Translations under genes and position numbers: made by a program | NCBI GenBank assembly: GCA_949292785.1 | Contig: CASFBK010000015.1 | Span: forward strand, 1-64,000 | Source: an uncultured Eubacteriales bacterium | Lineage (GTDB): Bacteria; Bacillota; Clostridia; Lachnospirales; Lachnospiraceae | Reading direction: 5' to 3' | DNA: 64,000 bases | Notes under the pieces: generated by a model | What the model saw: the letters and a program-made list of their open reading frames with translations, nothing else | What the model was told of the DNA's origin: nothing | The model's database searches: none | Shown here: piece by piece, positions 26,559-34,535 of the stretch | Layout: every line of letters starts with the position of its first letter | How positions within the stretch are numbered: position 1 is the first letter of the stretch

Positions 26559-27407
26559 TTATTCTTCTCGAATACTTAAAAACGCTCCTAAATTTCCCCG
26601 TTTTCCCTGACTTGCCCGATGGGAAAACAACAGCTTATCATTACAACAGGTACAGATATTCGTAACTGCCAGATGTTCCGGCTTTACTCCCGCCTCTAAT
26701 AAAATTAACTCGTTCGCTTTCCATAAATCCAGCTGATACTTTCCGTTTCCCTTATCCATGAGAATCTCTTCTTCCTGTCCGCAAAATTCCCGCTTGAATT
26801 CTACTGCTACGTCCTCACTTACCTCATAGCATGACTGACAAATGGATGGTCCAATGGCACAAATGACATCTGCCGGATTCGTGTCAAATTCCCTTTTCAT
26901 GGCTTCTAGTGTTACCTTTCCCATGCGCCCTACGGTGCCACGCCAGCCGGAATGGGAAAGTCCGATTGCATGATGCACCGGGTCTACAAAATACAATGGA
27001 ACACAGTCTGCATAAAAGGTAGATAACACGATTCCTGGCTCATTGGTAATAAGTCCATCCACGTCCGTATAGCCCCGTTCTCTGGTCAGTCCTTTCCCTG
27101 CATCTTCCCGCCCTACACGCTTTACATTGGTGGTATGGGTCTGGTCTGTGAACACAAATTTCTCATATTCCGTTCCCAACGCCTTTGCTACCCGCCTGAA
27201 ATTTTCTTCTACCGCTGCTCTGCTGTCCCCTCTGGTAAAACTAAGATTCAGACTTTCAAAGATTCCTTCACTGACTCCTCCCTGTCTTGTGGTAAAACAG
27301 TGCTTTACCATACCAATCTGTTCTAATAATGGATAAACCAGCATGGGAAATCCCTCGACTTCTCTTATCTTAAGTACCTGCTCTGATGTGGTCTTCTTGA
27401 ATACCAT
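26559..27407 (-). CDS. pgeF: Peptidoglycan editing factor / laccase-domain protein (PgeF, YlmD)
   Basis: This Cu-oxidase_4 (DUF152) family protein has the metal-site blocks DQTHTTNV, STFYADCVPLYF and GLSHSGWRGT, carrying the conserved His, Cys and His. In E. coli PgeF removes peptidoglycan precursors with L-Ser in place of L-Ala. Other members show purine nucleoside or phenol-oxidising activity in vitro, so the substrate here is uncertain. The ATG at 27407 follows AAAGGAG with good spacing and leaves 282 residues; a GTG 14 codons upstream would extend into the leader hairpin. A consensus promoter and an intrinsic-terminator-like hairpin lie upstream. Confidence 0.9.
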   Translation of the reverse strand: MVFKKTTSEQVLKIREVEGFPMLVYPLLEQIGMVKHCFTTRQGGVSEGIFESLNLSFTRGDSRAAVEENFRRVAKALGTEYEKFVFTDQTHTTNVKRVGREDAGKGLTRERGYTDVDGLITNEPGIVLSTFYADCVPLYFVDPVHHAIGLSHSGWRGTVGRMGKVTLEAMKREFDTNPADVICAIGPSICQSCYEVSEDVAVEFKREFCGQEEEILMDKGNGKYQLDLWKANELILLEAGVKPEHLAVTNICTCCNDKLLFSHRASQGKRGNLGAFLSIREE

Positions 27408-27440
27408 AACTGCTCCTTTCCCACTGCCTTTAATCAAAAA

Positions 27441-27464
27441 CGCAGACACCTTGTTGTGTCCGCG
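27441..27464 (-). terminator. Terminator-like hairpin inside the pgeF leader: possible attenuator
   Basis: In minus-strand RNA, CGCGGACAC (27464-27456) pairs with GUGUCUGCG (27449-27441) over 9 positions including one G-U pair. Five U residues follow directly. It lies between the promoter at 27508-27536 and the pgeF start at 27407. Confidence 0.65.
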
Positions 27465-27507
27465 TATTCCATCTCATGCACTTTTCTATCATTATTTTAC
27501 GACTTAC

Positions 27508-27536
27508 ATTATATGTTGTATCATCCACTTTGTCAA
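27508..27536 (-). promoter_or_regulatory. Consensus promoter of pgeF
   Basis: TTGACA (27531-27536), exactly 17 bases, then TATAAT (27508-27513) on the minus strand: a full sigma-A consensus. The predicted leader is about 95 nt. Between this promoter and the terminator at 27670, the sequence is AT-rich with no supported gene. Confidence 0.85.
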
Positions 27537-27669
27537 CAATAGAAAACCTTATCAAATTATATTTTTCCCTTTGCTTTTAAAATTCCCTCATTTTCTTCCT
27601 CCGTATTTTTCAGTTTACATATAGACTGTGTCATGGTTCCCATGCCATATGGTTATTATAAAATAAAAA

Positions 27670-27710
27670 ACCTCTGTTTTCTGATAGCATATTATCAAAA
27701 ACACAGAGGT
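27670..27710 (-). terminator. Strong terminator of the ylxM-to-crp transcript
   Basis: ACCTCTGT (27670-27677) pairs with ACAGAGGT (27703-27710), with a further inner stem (CTGATA / TATCA), and the minus strand continues into six T residues. It ends the long ribosome and export gene block. Confidence 0.92.
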
Positions 27711-27731
27711 CACGTATGTAACTATGTTACA

Positions 27732-28448
27732 TTACAAAAGCTTTTTCAATTTTTCCTTATTTACAATGTCAATTTTTCCCCTTTTCAGCTCCACTACTTT
27801 TTCCTGTGCAAGATATCTTAAAACCTTTGTTACAACTTCTCTTGCACTTCCAATATACCTTGCAATTTCATCATGGGTAACAGTTATCGTCATACTTTTC
27901 TGCCGCTGCATTTCATCCCAGAGAAAAGCGGCAACTCTTTGGTCAATCCGCAAAAATAATATTTGCTGCATAGTCCACATTACATCGGAAAACTTTTCTG
28001 TCGCTGTTTTATATAGATACAATTCAACATATAGATTCTTATCCTTAATTTGATGCAGAACGGAAGATGGAATAATTATAACTTCTGTTGGCTCCATTGC
28101 TTCTATCAAAACATCAAAGATAATAGAATCCATCAGGCAGGAAGCAGACAAAACACATATTTCTCCCTCCTGCACCCGAAACAGTGTTACTTCTCTCCCC
28201 TCTTCGGAAAGAATATAGGTTCTTAACTGTCCGGCTCGCACTGCCATTAGCCCTTTACATTCTTCGGTTGTTCTATTAATAACAACACCTTTCCCATATG
28301 TTTCAACTCTTGCATTCTCTTTTACCATTTCTTTTTCTTCCGGTAACAGTTCCTTCCAAAATGGAAATATTTCTTCTAGTGCTTCCCTTACAATCGCCAT
28401 TTCGTTGCTCCCTATATCTATTCTATACTTAAAGTCATCATTACTCAT
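27732..28448 (-). CDS. Crp/Fnr family transcriptional regulator
   Basis: An N-terminal cyclic-nucleotide-binding-like beta barrel (about 25-145, with VRAGQLRTYILSEEGREVTLFRVQ across its centre) is followed by a dimer helix and a Crp-type helix-turn-helix (about 165-225, VTHDEIARYIGSAREVVTKVL). It lacks the Cys set of an Fnr-type Fe-S cluster and the Arg-Ser pair of a cAMP pocket is not evident, so the signal is unknown. There is a single Cys pair region (GEICVLSASCLM) that could be redox-sensitive (inference). The ATG lies 3 bases after the yraN stop with AAGGAT upstream, so it is co-translated at the end of the long operon. Confidence 0.88.
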   Translation of the reverse strand: MSNDDFKYRIDIGSNEMAIVREALEEIFPFWKELLPEEKEMVKENARVETYGKGVVINRTTEECKGLMAVRAGQLRTYILSEEGREVTLFRVQEGEICVLSASCLMDSIIFDVLIEAMEPTEVIIIPSSVLHQIKDKNLYVELYLYKTATEKFSDVMWTMQQILFLRIDQRVAAFLWDEMQRQKSMTITVTHDEIARYIGSAREVVTKVLRYLAQEKVVELKRGKIDIVNKEKLKKLL

Positions 28449-28451
28449 TTG

Positions 28452-28826
28452 CTATCCTTGATACTCAAATGCATTGCGAAATAATGTCACATCATTTCCC
28501 AGAATCGCCACCACATCAAAACGACATGCAGTGCCTTCCTGTATGCCACGTTTCAGACAATAATAATTCGCTACTCTGCAGATAGTCCGCTGCTTACTAT
28601 AACTAACCGCTTCCTGGGGCGTTCCGTGACTGATATTGGTTCTATATTTCACCTCTACAAAGACCAGATACTTCCCTTCTCTTGCAATAATATCAATTTC
28701 ACCATATCTGCTGTAAAAGTTGTGCTCCAATATCCGATATCCTTTTTGTTTCAGATATTCCGCTGCTTTTTGCTCTGCCAAATATCCTTCTGCTCTGTTT
28801 CCCCTTTGCGTTATATCCCTTTTCAG
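28452..28826 (-). CDS. yraN: YraN family (UPF0102) putative endonuclease, probable CTG start
   Basis: The protein has the nuclease-like core of the UPF0102 family: YGEIDIIAREGKYLVFVEVKYR, with Asp, Glu and Lys typical of PD-(D/E)XK folds, then CRFDVVAI. No function is proven. The first conventional start in frame is TTG at 28781, but that drops the conserved lead-in. Translating from CTG at 28826 restores it (RGNRAEGYLAEQKAAEYL), and CTG sits 7 bases behind a perfect AGGAGG. An in-frame TGA lies five codons upstream and no ATG, GTG or TTG exists between it and 28781. The usual neighbour order, after rnhB and ylqH, supports the identity. Confidence 0.82.
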   Translation of the reverse strand: MKRDITQRGNRAEGYLAEQKAAEYLKQKGYRILEHNFYSRYGEIDIIAREGKYLVFVEVKYRTNISHGTPQEAVSYSKQRTICRVANYYCLKRGIQEGTACRFDVVAILGNDVTLFRNAFEYQG

Positions 28827-28843
28827 ATTTTCTCCTCCTCACT

Positions 28844-29173
28844 CTAATCCCTTACTTTTTCCCGCAGCTTATCCATATCATCCACAAATACCAGTATTTC
28901 TGCCACTACTTCATACAATTCCGGCGGAATACTGTCTCCGATTTCCAGCTTTGACAATGTATCTGCCAGTTTATCATCCCGATAGAATGGAATTTCTGCT
29001 TCTTTTGCCTTTTCAATAATCTTTTCTGCTATTATCCCCTTTCCTGCCGCAATAATTTTCGGTGCCGCTTCCCCCGGTTCATAGGCTACAGCTACGGCTG
29101 TCTTGGGTTTTTCCCCCGGCATCTGTTCTGTAATCACCGGTTCTTTTGTATTTTTGTATCTGACATCTGCCAT
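28844..29173 (-). CDS. ylqH: FlhB C-terminal-like export switch protein (YlqH family)
   Basis: This 109-residue soluble protein matches the cytoplasmic domain of FlhB/YscU. It has AVAVAYEPGEAAPKIIAAGKG and FYRDDKLADTLSKLEIGDSIPPELYEVVAEIL, the latter resembling the FlhB segment after its autocleavage site. The NPTH cleavage motif and the four-helix membrane domain are absent. In B. subtilis the homologous ylqH lies in the same rbgA-rnhB-ylqG-ylqH order. Whether it works with flagellar export or has been recruited elsewhere is unknown. AAGGAGG precedes the ATG. Confidence 0.85.
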   Translation of the reverse strand: MADVRYKNTKEPVITEQMPGEKPKTAVAVAYEPGEAAPKIIAAGKGIIAEKIIEKAKEAEIPFYRDDKLADTLSKLEIGDSIPPELYEVVAEILVFVDDMDKLREKVRD

Positions 29174-29200
29174 GGCTGTCTCCTCCTTCCTGATTTTTTC

Positions 29201-31132
29201 TTATGCCTTTACATCAAAGGAATATCGCTGAAATCTTCCTATTGGTTTTTCTTTTTCTAAAAATTCTTCTACAAAATCCTGCTGTTTTTCCCTGTTTTCC
29301 ACGTCAATTTTACATTGATAACCTTTTTCTTCTAATTTTTCCTGTAAGGCATCCATATGCTTCAAAATCAGATCATAAGAACCGTTGTTCTCCAAATAAA
29401 ACGTTGTTTCCACGGAAGTTCCTAACATCTTAATATAAATATCTGTTGCTCCAAGGTGCTCCATATCCAAATGAAGCAATGCAGTCAGCTCTCCGTCTCG
29501 CTCCATAAGACTCTTCTTATTGGTATACACATAGAGGTCACTATGGGCGTTCTGATTCTGTAACTTCAAGGGAAGCTGTACATAAGTATACATCTGGTTC
29601 AACTGATTCATAAACTCCAGATTGCTCTGTACCCCCTGGGCGGACTTTGCAAGTGCCGCTCCCTGTTCTGTTCCTGTCTGGTTCAGTACCTGCTGTAATT
29701 GTTCCATCTGTCTTCCCAAACGCTGATATAGCTCCTTGACTGCTCCTTCTTCTTTCAGATTTTCCGGTGTGGTAAGCCACTGTTCTTCCATAGCACGCTT
29801 CAAAACTTCCTTGTATTCATCAGAAAAGAAGAGCTTTTGCATGGCGGCACTGGTATAATTCTCACTGTTTTCCACAGATGCTACCATCTGTTGAAGCAAT
29901 TCACCTGCCGTCAGCTCGGGATTCAACTGACCGTTCTGAAATAATATCTTATTTTCTACTGCTCCGGAAAATTCCTGTAACAGAGAAGTAAGATTTGCCT
30001 GCTGACCGGAGGATAATATATGATTTAAGCTTCTTCCATCGGCTGCATTTTCCGTTACAGTATTTCCTTCTGCCAGTTCTGACAGAGGCGCTTCTCTTCC
30101 CGCTGCAACCTTTCCTGCAGAATTCTCTGCCCCGTTGCCACCTGCGGACAATCCCTCTTCCATTCCTCCATTCTTAAGACCATTGAAAAGACCATTCCCG
30201 CTCTGTGCCTGCGTTCCTACTCCGCTTTCCTCCTGTGTCAAATCCTGATGAATGATTACCCCCTCTGCTGCGTCCACCTGAGACACTGACAGGTTAGCTA
30301 ATGCTTCATTCTGCACCAGCTCAGCGGTTGCTCCCATGGTCTGTGCGGCACTGACCGCTGCCTGAACACTTCCATCCGCCCCGGTCTGTCCGCCTACTAA
30401 AATTCCTATAATCTGCTGTTGGAACTGTAGGAGTGGTTGTGCATTTAACGCATTTTGTCCCTGTATCCCTGCGCCTCCCTGCAGGTTTACATTGCCCTGT
30501 TCACCGGCATAAAGCTCCTCTGCCATGTCGGGAAGTCCATCTATCAGCTCCTGCATTTCCGGCAGAAATGCCTGCTGATTATTACGGTAATTTTCAAACT
30601 GCACAATGGTGCTGTCATTGATTTCGATTCCGGCTTTCTGCATCTGCAAAAGAGTCTGTACCTCTGTTTCGGGAAAACGTGCTATCAAACGCGACATCTG
30701 GAGCAGACTTGCCTTATCTACCGGCATTTGCTCTTTCATCATTTCGCTTACCATAGAAAGGTTCTGCTGGGTCACTTTTAATCCCGCCGCCTCTAATGCC
30801 TTTAATAAGGTCGGGTTCTGAGCGCTTTCCCAATTCACAGGGTGAATGGCAATCTGGTCTCCGCTGTTTGCCTTTACCTCAAACAGCATGGGCATTCCTT
30901 TTTCTAACTGCACTCCATTTTCCATTCGTGCAGTTATGGTCTGTCCATCGTTTAATCCTATGGTGACCTGTCCGTTTTTTATGTCTAATACCGTTCCTTC
31001 AAATACTTTCCCCGGTGTCAACTCCTGAAGATAGGCAGAAGTCGGGCGTATGGTATCTTTTACCGCATTCATGGTCTGGGTATTCGATGCCGTATTATTT
31101 TGATATTGATTAATTCCTTCGATGATAGACAT
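29201..31132 (-). CDS. YlqG-like protein with FliK-type C-terminal domain
   Basis: This 643-residue protein has a small beta-rich N-terminal segment (about 38-85: TPGKVFEGTVLDIKNGQVTI), a long low-complexity Gln, Asn, Gly and Ala-rich middle, and a C-terminal domain (about 525-640). That domain has TYVQLPLKLQNQNAHSDLYVY and LLHLDMEHLGATDIYIKM, like the hook-length-control domain of FliK. FliK measures the hook and switches FlhB. Its pairing with an FlhB-like gene immediately downstream preserves that partnership outside a flagellar operon. GGGAGAAG precedes the ATG. Function here is inferred from homology only. Confidence 0.78.
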   Translation of the reverse strand: MSIIEGINQYQNNTASNTQTMNAVKDTIRPTSAYLQELTPGKVFEGTVLDIKNGQVTIGLNDGQTITARMENGVQLEKGMPMLFEVKANSGDQIAIHPVNWESAQNPTLLKALEAAGLKVTQQNLSMVSEMMKEQMPVDKASLLQMSRLIARFPETEVQTLLQMQKAGIEINDSTIVQFENYRNNQQAFLPEMQELIDGLPDMAEELYAGEQGNVNLQGGAGIQGQNALNAQPLLQFQQQIIGILVGGQTGADGSVQAAVSAAQTMGATAELVQNEALANLSVSQVDAAEGVIIHQDLTQEESGVGTQAQSGNGLFNGLKNGGMEEGLSAGGNGAENSAGKVAAGREAPLSELAEGNTVTENAADGRSLNHILSSGQQANLTSLLQEFSGAVENKILFQNGQLNPELTAGELLQQMVASVENSENYTSAAMQKLFFSDEYKEVLKRAMEEQWLTTPENLKEEGAVKELYQRLGRQMEQLQQVLNQTGTEQGAALAKSAQGVQSNLEFMNQLNQMYTYVQLPLKLQNQNAHSDLYVYTNKKSLMERDGELTALLHLDMEHLGATDIYIKMLGTSVETTFYLENNGSYDLILKHMDALQEKLEEKGYQCKIDVENREKQQDFVEEFLEKEKPIGRFQRYSFDVKA

Positions 31133-31204
31133 AACTTCTCCCTTCTTTTCTCTCTTATTTTTCCAATAAGACTGGGAGACTCAGAAATCCCGGTTCTTCC
31201 CGGC

Positions 31205-31969
31205 TTACTGGAAGTGTGTAATAAAGCTCTGACGGTGAATTGGCGACGAACCGTACTTTTTCAATGCCTCAATGTGTTCTTTCGAACCGTATCCCTTATT
31301 GGAAGCAAATCCGTACTCCGGCATGACCTTATCATATTCCACCATCAAACGGTCTCTGGTAACTTTAGCAATAATACTTGCAGCACCAATGGAAATACTC
31401 TTGGCATCTCCCTTAATAATGGGCACCTGACGAATCGTTACCTCCGGAATGGTGACTGCATCGTTTAATAATATATCGGGTGTTACGGCAAGATTTTGAA
31501 TAGCCTGACGCATCGCTTCGTATGTTGCCTGCAAAATATTGATTTCATCAATTCTTGCAGGGCCTACCATTCCAATCCCGGTTGCCACCGCCTGTTCCAT
31601 AATAATGTCATAAAGCTCTTCCCGCTTTTTTTCACTTAGCTTCTTAGAATCGTTAATATATAATATATTACAGTCTTTGGGCAATATTACCGCCCCTGCC
31701 ACTACAGGACCTGCCAGTGGTCCTCTTCCCACTTCGTCAATCCCACATACATACCCGTAAGCTTCATATTCTTTTTCATATTTCTTTAATGCTTCTATTC
31801 TCGCCCGTTCCTTTTCCAGGTTATCCAGACGCTTTTGTGCCTGCTGTACCATTTTCTGTACACCTGCACGTTCATCGTTTTTGTATTCTGTAATAAAAGA
31901 AGGCAGCATCGTTTCCTCTGCTGCCTGCAATTCTTCTTTTATTACCCCAATTTTCTTTAACTCGCTCAC
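31205..31969 (-). CDS. rnhB: Ribonuclease HII (RnhB)
   Basis: RNase HII cuts RNA in RNA-DNA hybrids and removes single ribonucleotides from DNA. The catalytic block YVCGIDEVGRGPLAGPVVAG holds the first Asp and Glu; further conserved blocks are YINDSKKLSEKKREELY, SIGAASIIAKVTRDR and GYGSKEHIEALKKYG. Of the 254 residues, the first 70 form a charged helical extension (EERAGVQKMVQQAQKRL) also seen in other Firmicutes. Translation begins at GTG (31969) behind GAGGAG. Confidence 0.95.
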   Translation of the reverse strand: MSELKKIGVIKEELQAAEETMLPSFITEYKNDERAGVQKMVQQAQKRLDNLEKERARIEALKKYEKEYEAYGYVCGIDEVGRGPLAGPVVAGAVILPKDCNILYINDSKKLSEKKREELYDIIMEQAVATGIGMVGPARIDEINILQATYEAMRQAIQNLAVTPDILLNDAVTIPEVTIRQVPIIKGDAKSISIGAASIIAKVTRDRLMVEYDKVMPEYGFASNKGYGSKEHIEALKKYGSSPIHRQSFITHFQ

Positions 31970-31987
31970 ACTTTTCTCCTCTGTCTT

Positions 31988-32542
31988 TTACTTGTGCTTA
32001 ATAAATCCAAATCTGGAAAATGGATAAATTCGAAGCCATGCTCTTCCGACGATATCTTCCCGCTTAATATTTCCAACACTCGGATCCCTGCTGTCTGAGC
32101 TGGCATTCCGGTTATCTCCCAGTACAAAATACTCTCCTTCGCCAAGCGTAATGGGCTCCGCAGCAATTCCCGGTTCCTTTATGACTTCCCGTCCATAAGA
32201 CTCTTCTAATTCTTCCCCATTAATATAAATGGTTCCATTCGCATCAATCTGCACGGTCTCTCCCGGCAAGCCGATAATTCGTTTGATATAATAAGTGTCT
32301 TCCTTATATTGATATGGAAAAACAATAATGTCAAATCTCTCCGGGTCCCGAAAACGATATGAAATTTTATCTACAATCAGATTGTCCCCGTCGCTAAGGG
32401 TATATTCCATGGAAGTTCCGATTACTTCGGTCCTCTGCCCGACATAGGTAATCACCAGATAAGTAATCACAAATACCGCCACAATGTATAAAATAAAACT
32501 AACTGTTTCCTTCAAGTTAATTTTCTTCTTCTCTTTTTCCAT
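31988..32542 (-). CDS. lepB: Signal peptidase I (first of two)
   Basis: This type I signal peptidase of 184 residues has one N-terminal membrane anchor (about 14-35). Catalytic Ser44 is in GTSMEYTL and Lys87 in YYIKRIIGLPGE, with the later boxes FVLGDNRNASSDSRD and the C-terminal RIYPFSRFGF. It cleaves leader peptides outside the membrane. Tyr follows Glu in the Ser box where most homologues have Pro (GxSMxPTL), a mild departure shared by no other copy in this window. A second signal peptidase gene lies 0.9 kb upstream, with rbgA between them. Confidence 0.93.
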   Translation of the reverse strand: MEKEKKKINLKETVSFILYIVAVFVITYLVITYVGQRTEVIGTSMEYTLSDGDNLIVDKISYRFRDPERFDIIVFPYQYKEDTYYIKRIIGLPGETVQIDANGTIYINGEELEESYGREVIKEPGIAAEPITLGEGEYFVLGDNRNASSDSRDPSVGNIKREDIVGRAWLRIYPFSRFGFIKHK

Positions 32543-32590
32543 TTCACTTCTCTTTTCTATCTATCAATTCCTATCGATTCCATTCTACCC

Positions 32591-33436
32591 TTATCCTTCT
32601 GGAAATTCAAGGGTTATTTTTCCCAGACGACCGCTGCGAAACTCATCAATCACAAGTGAGGCTGCTTTACTGTAGTCCAGTTCATTGCCTTTTTGCACGC
32701 AGTTACGGTTTCTTGCGACCTGCTCTAATATTTCTACCGGCTCTTTCTCTTCCTCCAGCTCATACCTGGCTGATAGAATTCCCGGATATCTTTCCTGAAT
32801 AATATGAATTAATGCTAAGGAAAGCTCGTCAATATTTAAAATCTCATCCTTAATAGAACCAATCAATGCCAGACGCAAGCCCACTGTCTGGTCTTCAAAC
32901 TTCGGCCACAGAATTCCCGGTGTGTCTAACAGCTCTACGTTCTTATTCAGTCGTATCCACTGTTTTCCCTTTGTCACTCCAGGCTTATTTCCCGTCTTGG
33001 CACAGGCCTTTCCTGCATAAGTATTGATAAAGGTTGACTTTCCTACATTGGGAATCCCTACTACCATTGCCCGCACCGGACGATTCTTGATCCCTCTTTT
33101 TCTGTCCCGCTCTATCTTTTCCTTACACGCTTCCATGATGACGTCATTAATGGCTTTCATCCCTGCCTTACTTCTCGCATCCAGCTTTACCACATAAAAG
33201 CCCTTTCCACGAAAGTATTCCGACCATTTTCTGGTCTGCTCATCACTGGCAAGGTCTGCCTTGTTCATCAATATTAATCTTGCTTTCTGTTTTCCCAGCT
33301 CGTCTATATCCGGATTCCGGCTGCTTAAGGGAATTCTGGCATCCACCAGTTCAATCACAAGATCAATCAGTTTTATATCTTCCTGCATCTGACGCTTTGC
33401 TTTCGTCATATGTCCCGGATACCATTGAAAATGCAT
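32591..33436 (-). CDS. rbgA: Ribosome biogenesis GTPase RbgA (YlqF)
   Basis: RbgA is a circularly permuted GTPase that assists late 50S assembly. Motif order is permuted as expected: G4 NKAD (LILMNKADLAS, about residue 57) comes before G1 GIPNVGKSTF (about 127) and G3 DTPGILWP (about 173). The N-terminal QWYPGHMTKAKRQM is the family hallmark. It is 281 residues long, with a C-terminal helical RNA-binding domain. AAGGAGAG precedes the ATG. It sits between two signal peptidase genes. Confidence 0.96.
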   Translation of the reverse strand: MHFQWYPGHMTKAKRQMQEDIKLIDLVIELVDARIPLSSRNPDIDELGKQKARLILMNKADLASDEQTRKWSEYFRGKGFYVVKLDARSKAGMKAINDVIMEACKEKIERDRKRGIKNRPVRAMVVGIPNVGKSTFINTYAGKACAKTGNKPGVTKGKQWIRLNKNVELLDTPGILWPKFEDQTVGLRLALIGSIKDEILNIDELSLALIHIIQERYPGILSARYELEEEKEPVEILEQVARNRNCVQKGNELDYSKAASLVIDEFRSGRLGKITLEFPEG

Positions 33437-33450
33437 CGTATCTCTCCTTG

Positions 33451-34035
33451 CTATTTCAAAAAGCCAAACTTTTCCCAGGGGGAAACTACAAACCAGGCTT
33501 TTCCCACAATATATTCCTTTTTTACGTTTCCAATGCTGGCATACCGACTGTCTTCGCTATTGTTTCGGTTATCGCCCAGCACAAAATATTCATCTTCGCC
33601 TACGGTAATCTCATCTTCTGCCAAAAGGGCATTCTCAATATTAGAAACACTTGCTTTTTCCGCAAACTGTTCTCCATTGACATAGACCACACCATCTTTT
33701 ATCTGCACCTTGTCCCCAGGTCCTGCAATCACGCGCTTGATATAATAATGGGACTTTTCATTTCCATTTGGCAAAAACACAATCAAATCATTCTGCTTCG
33801 GACTAAAAATCTTATATTTAAAGCGATTTACCAAAATCTCATCACCGCTCTCTAAGGTAGGCGACATCGATGCTCCTACTACCGTTATACGAAATCCCAC
33901 AAAAGAAACCAGCATAACGGCTATCGCCATCACCAGCAGAATCTCTCCTGCCCAGATACCAATCTCTTTTAGCAGTTTCGTATTCACTTTTCTTTTTCTA
34001 CGATTAAAATTCAGTCCACCGGATCTTCTTCTCAT
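33451..34035 (-). CDS. lepB: Signal peptidase I (second copy)
   Basis: This second type I signal peptidase has 194 residues from the ATG at 34035, which follows GGAG by five bases; a TTG six codons upstream is the only longer option. It has a basic N-terminus (RRRSGGLNFNRRKRK), one membrane segment (about 27-47), Ser56 in the canonical GASMSPTL box, Lys100 in YYIKRVIAGPGD, then FVLGDNRNNSEDSR. The active-site box is the standard one, unlike the neighbouring copy. It lies after rplS, beyond a terminator-like hairpin, so expression may be partly separate. Confidence 0.93.
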   Translation of the reverse strand: MRRRSGGLNFNRRKRKVNTKLLKEIGIWAGEILLVMAIAVMLVSFVGFRITVVGASMSPTLESGDEILVNRFKYKIFSPKQNDLIVFLPNGNEKSHYYIKRVIAGPGDKVQIKDGVVYVNGEQFAEKASVSNIENALLAEDEITVGEDEYFVLGDNRNNSEDSRYASIGNVKKEYIVGKAWFVVSPWEKFGFLK

Positions 34036-34072
34036 ATCTACTCCATCTTGCAAGAATTGTACACTTATGATA

Positions 34073-34104
34073 AAAGGGACAACTACAACTGTACTTGTCC
34101 CTTT
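34073..34104 (-). terminator. Hairpin after rplS
   Basis: AAAGGGACAA (34073-34082) pairs perfectly with TTGTCCCTTT (34095-34104). On the minus strand TTTTATC follows, so it may terminate only part of the transcripts. Confidence 0.7.
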
Positions 34105-34126
34105 CCTTCTTCATTCATGTTCGGAA

Positions 34127-34480
34127 TTATTTTACTAATTCTTTTACTTTTGCTCTCTTACCAACACGTTCTCTTAAGTAGTTCAGTTTTGCACGTCTTA
34201 CTTTACCGTAACGAACGATTTCTACCTTTTCAACGTTTGGAGAATGTAATGGCCATGTCTTCTCAACACCAACACCATTGGAGAACTTTCTTACTGTAAA
34301 AGTCTCTCTGTTGCTTCCGCCCTGTTTCTTTAATACGATTCCTTCAAAAACCTGAATTCTTTCACGGTTTCCTTCTTTGATCTTACCATAAACTTTTACG
34401 GTATCACCTACGTTAAATTCAGGTACTTCTGCCTTTAACTGTTCCTGTTCAATACTCTTAATAATTTCTGTTGCGTTCAT
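34127..34480 (-). CDS. rplS: 50S ribosomal protein L19
   Basis: L19 sits at the 30S-50S interface. The 117-residue protein has the expected blocks [48 protein letters not shown] and the basic C-terminal [19 protein letters not shown]. It follows trmD by 55 bases and closes the classical rpsP-rimM-trmD-rplS cluster. AGGAGGTC precedes the ATG. Confidence 0.98.
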   Translation of the reverse strand: MNATEIIKSIEQEQLKAEVPEFNVGDTVKVYGKIKEGNRERIQVFEGIVLKKQGGSNRETFTVRKFSNGVGVEKTWPLHSPNVEKVEIVRYGKVRRAKLNYLRERVGKRAKVKELVK

Positions 34481-34535
34481 TTTGTGACCTCCTATTTAAT
34501 TAGATGTTCTTAATACACACGGTAACAGAGGACCA

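Noticed and set aside
27557-27643. 28-codon minus-strand frame upstream of the pgeF promoter (begins M-G-T-M-T-Q-S-I)
   Set aside because: It has an ATG and an upstream stop but no ribosome-binding site, and it lies between a terminator and the pgeF promoter. I cannot support it as a gene.
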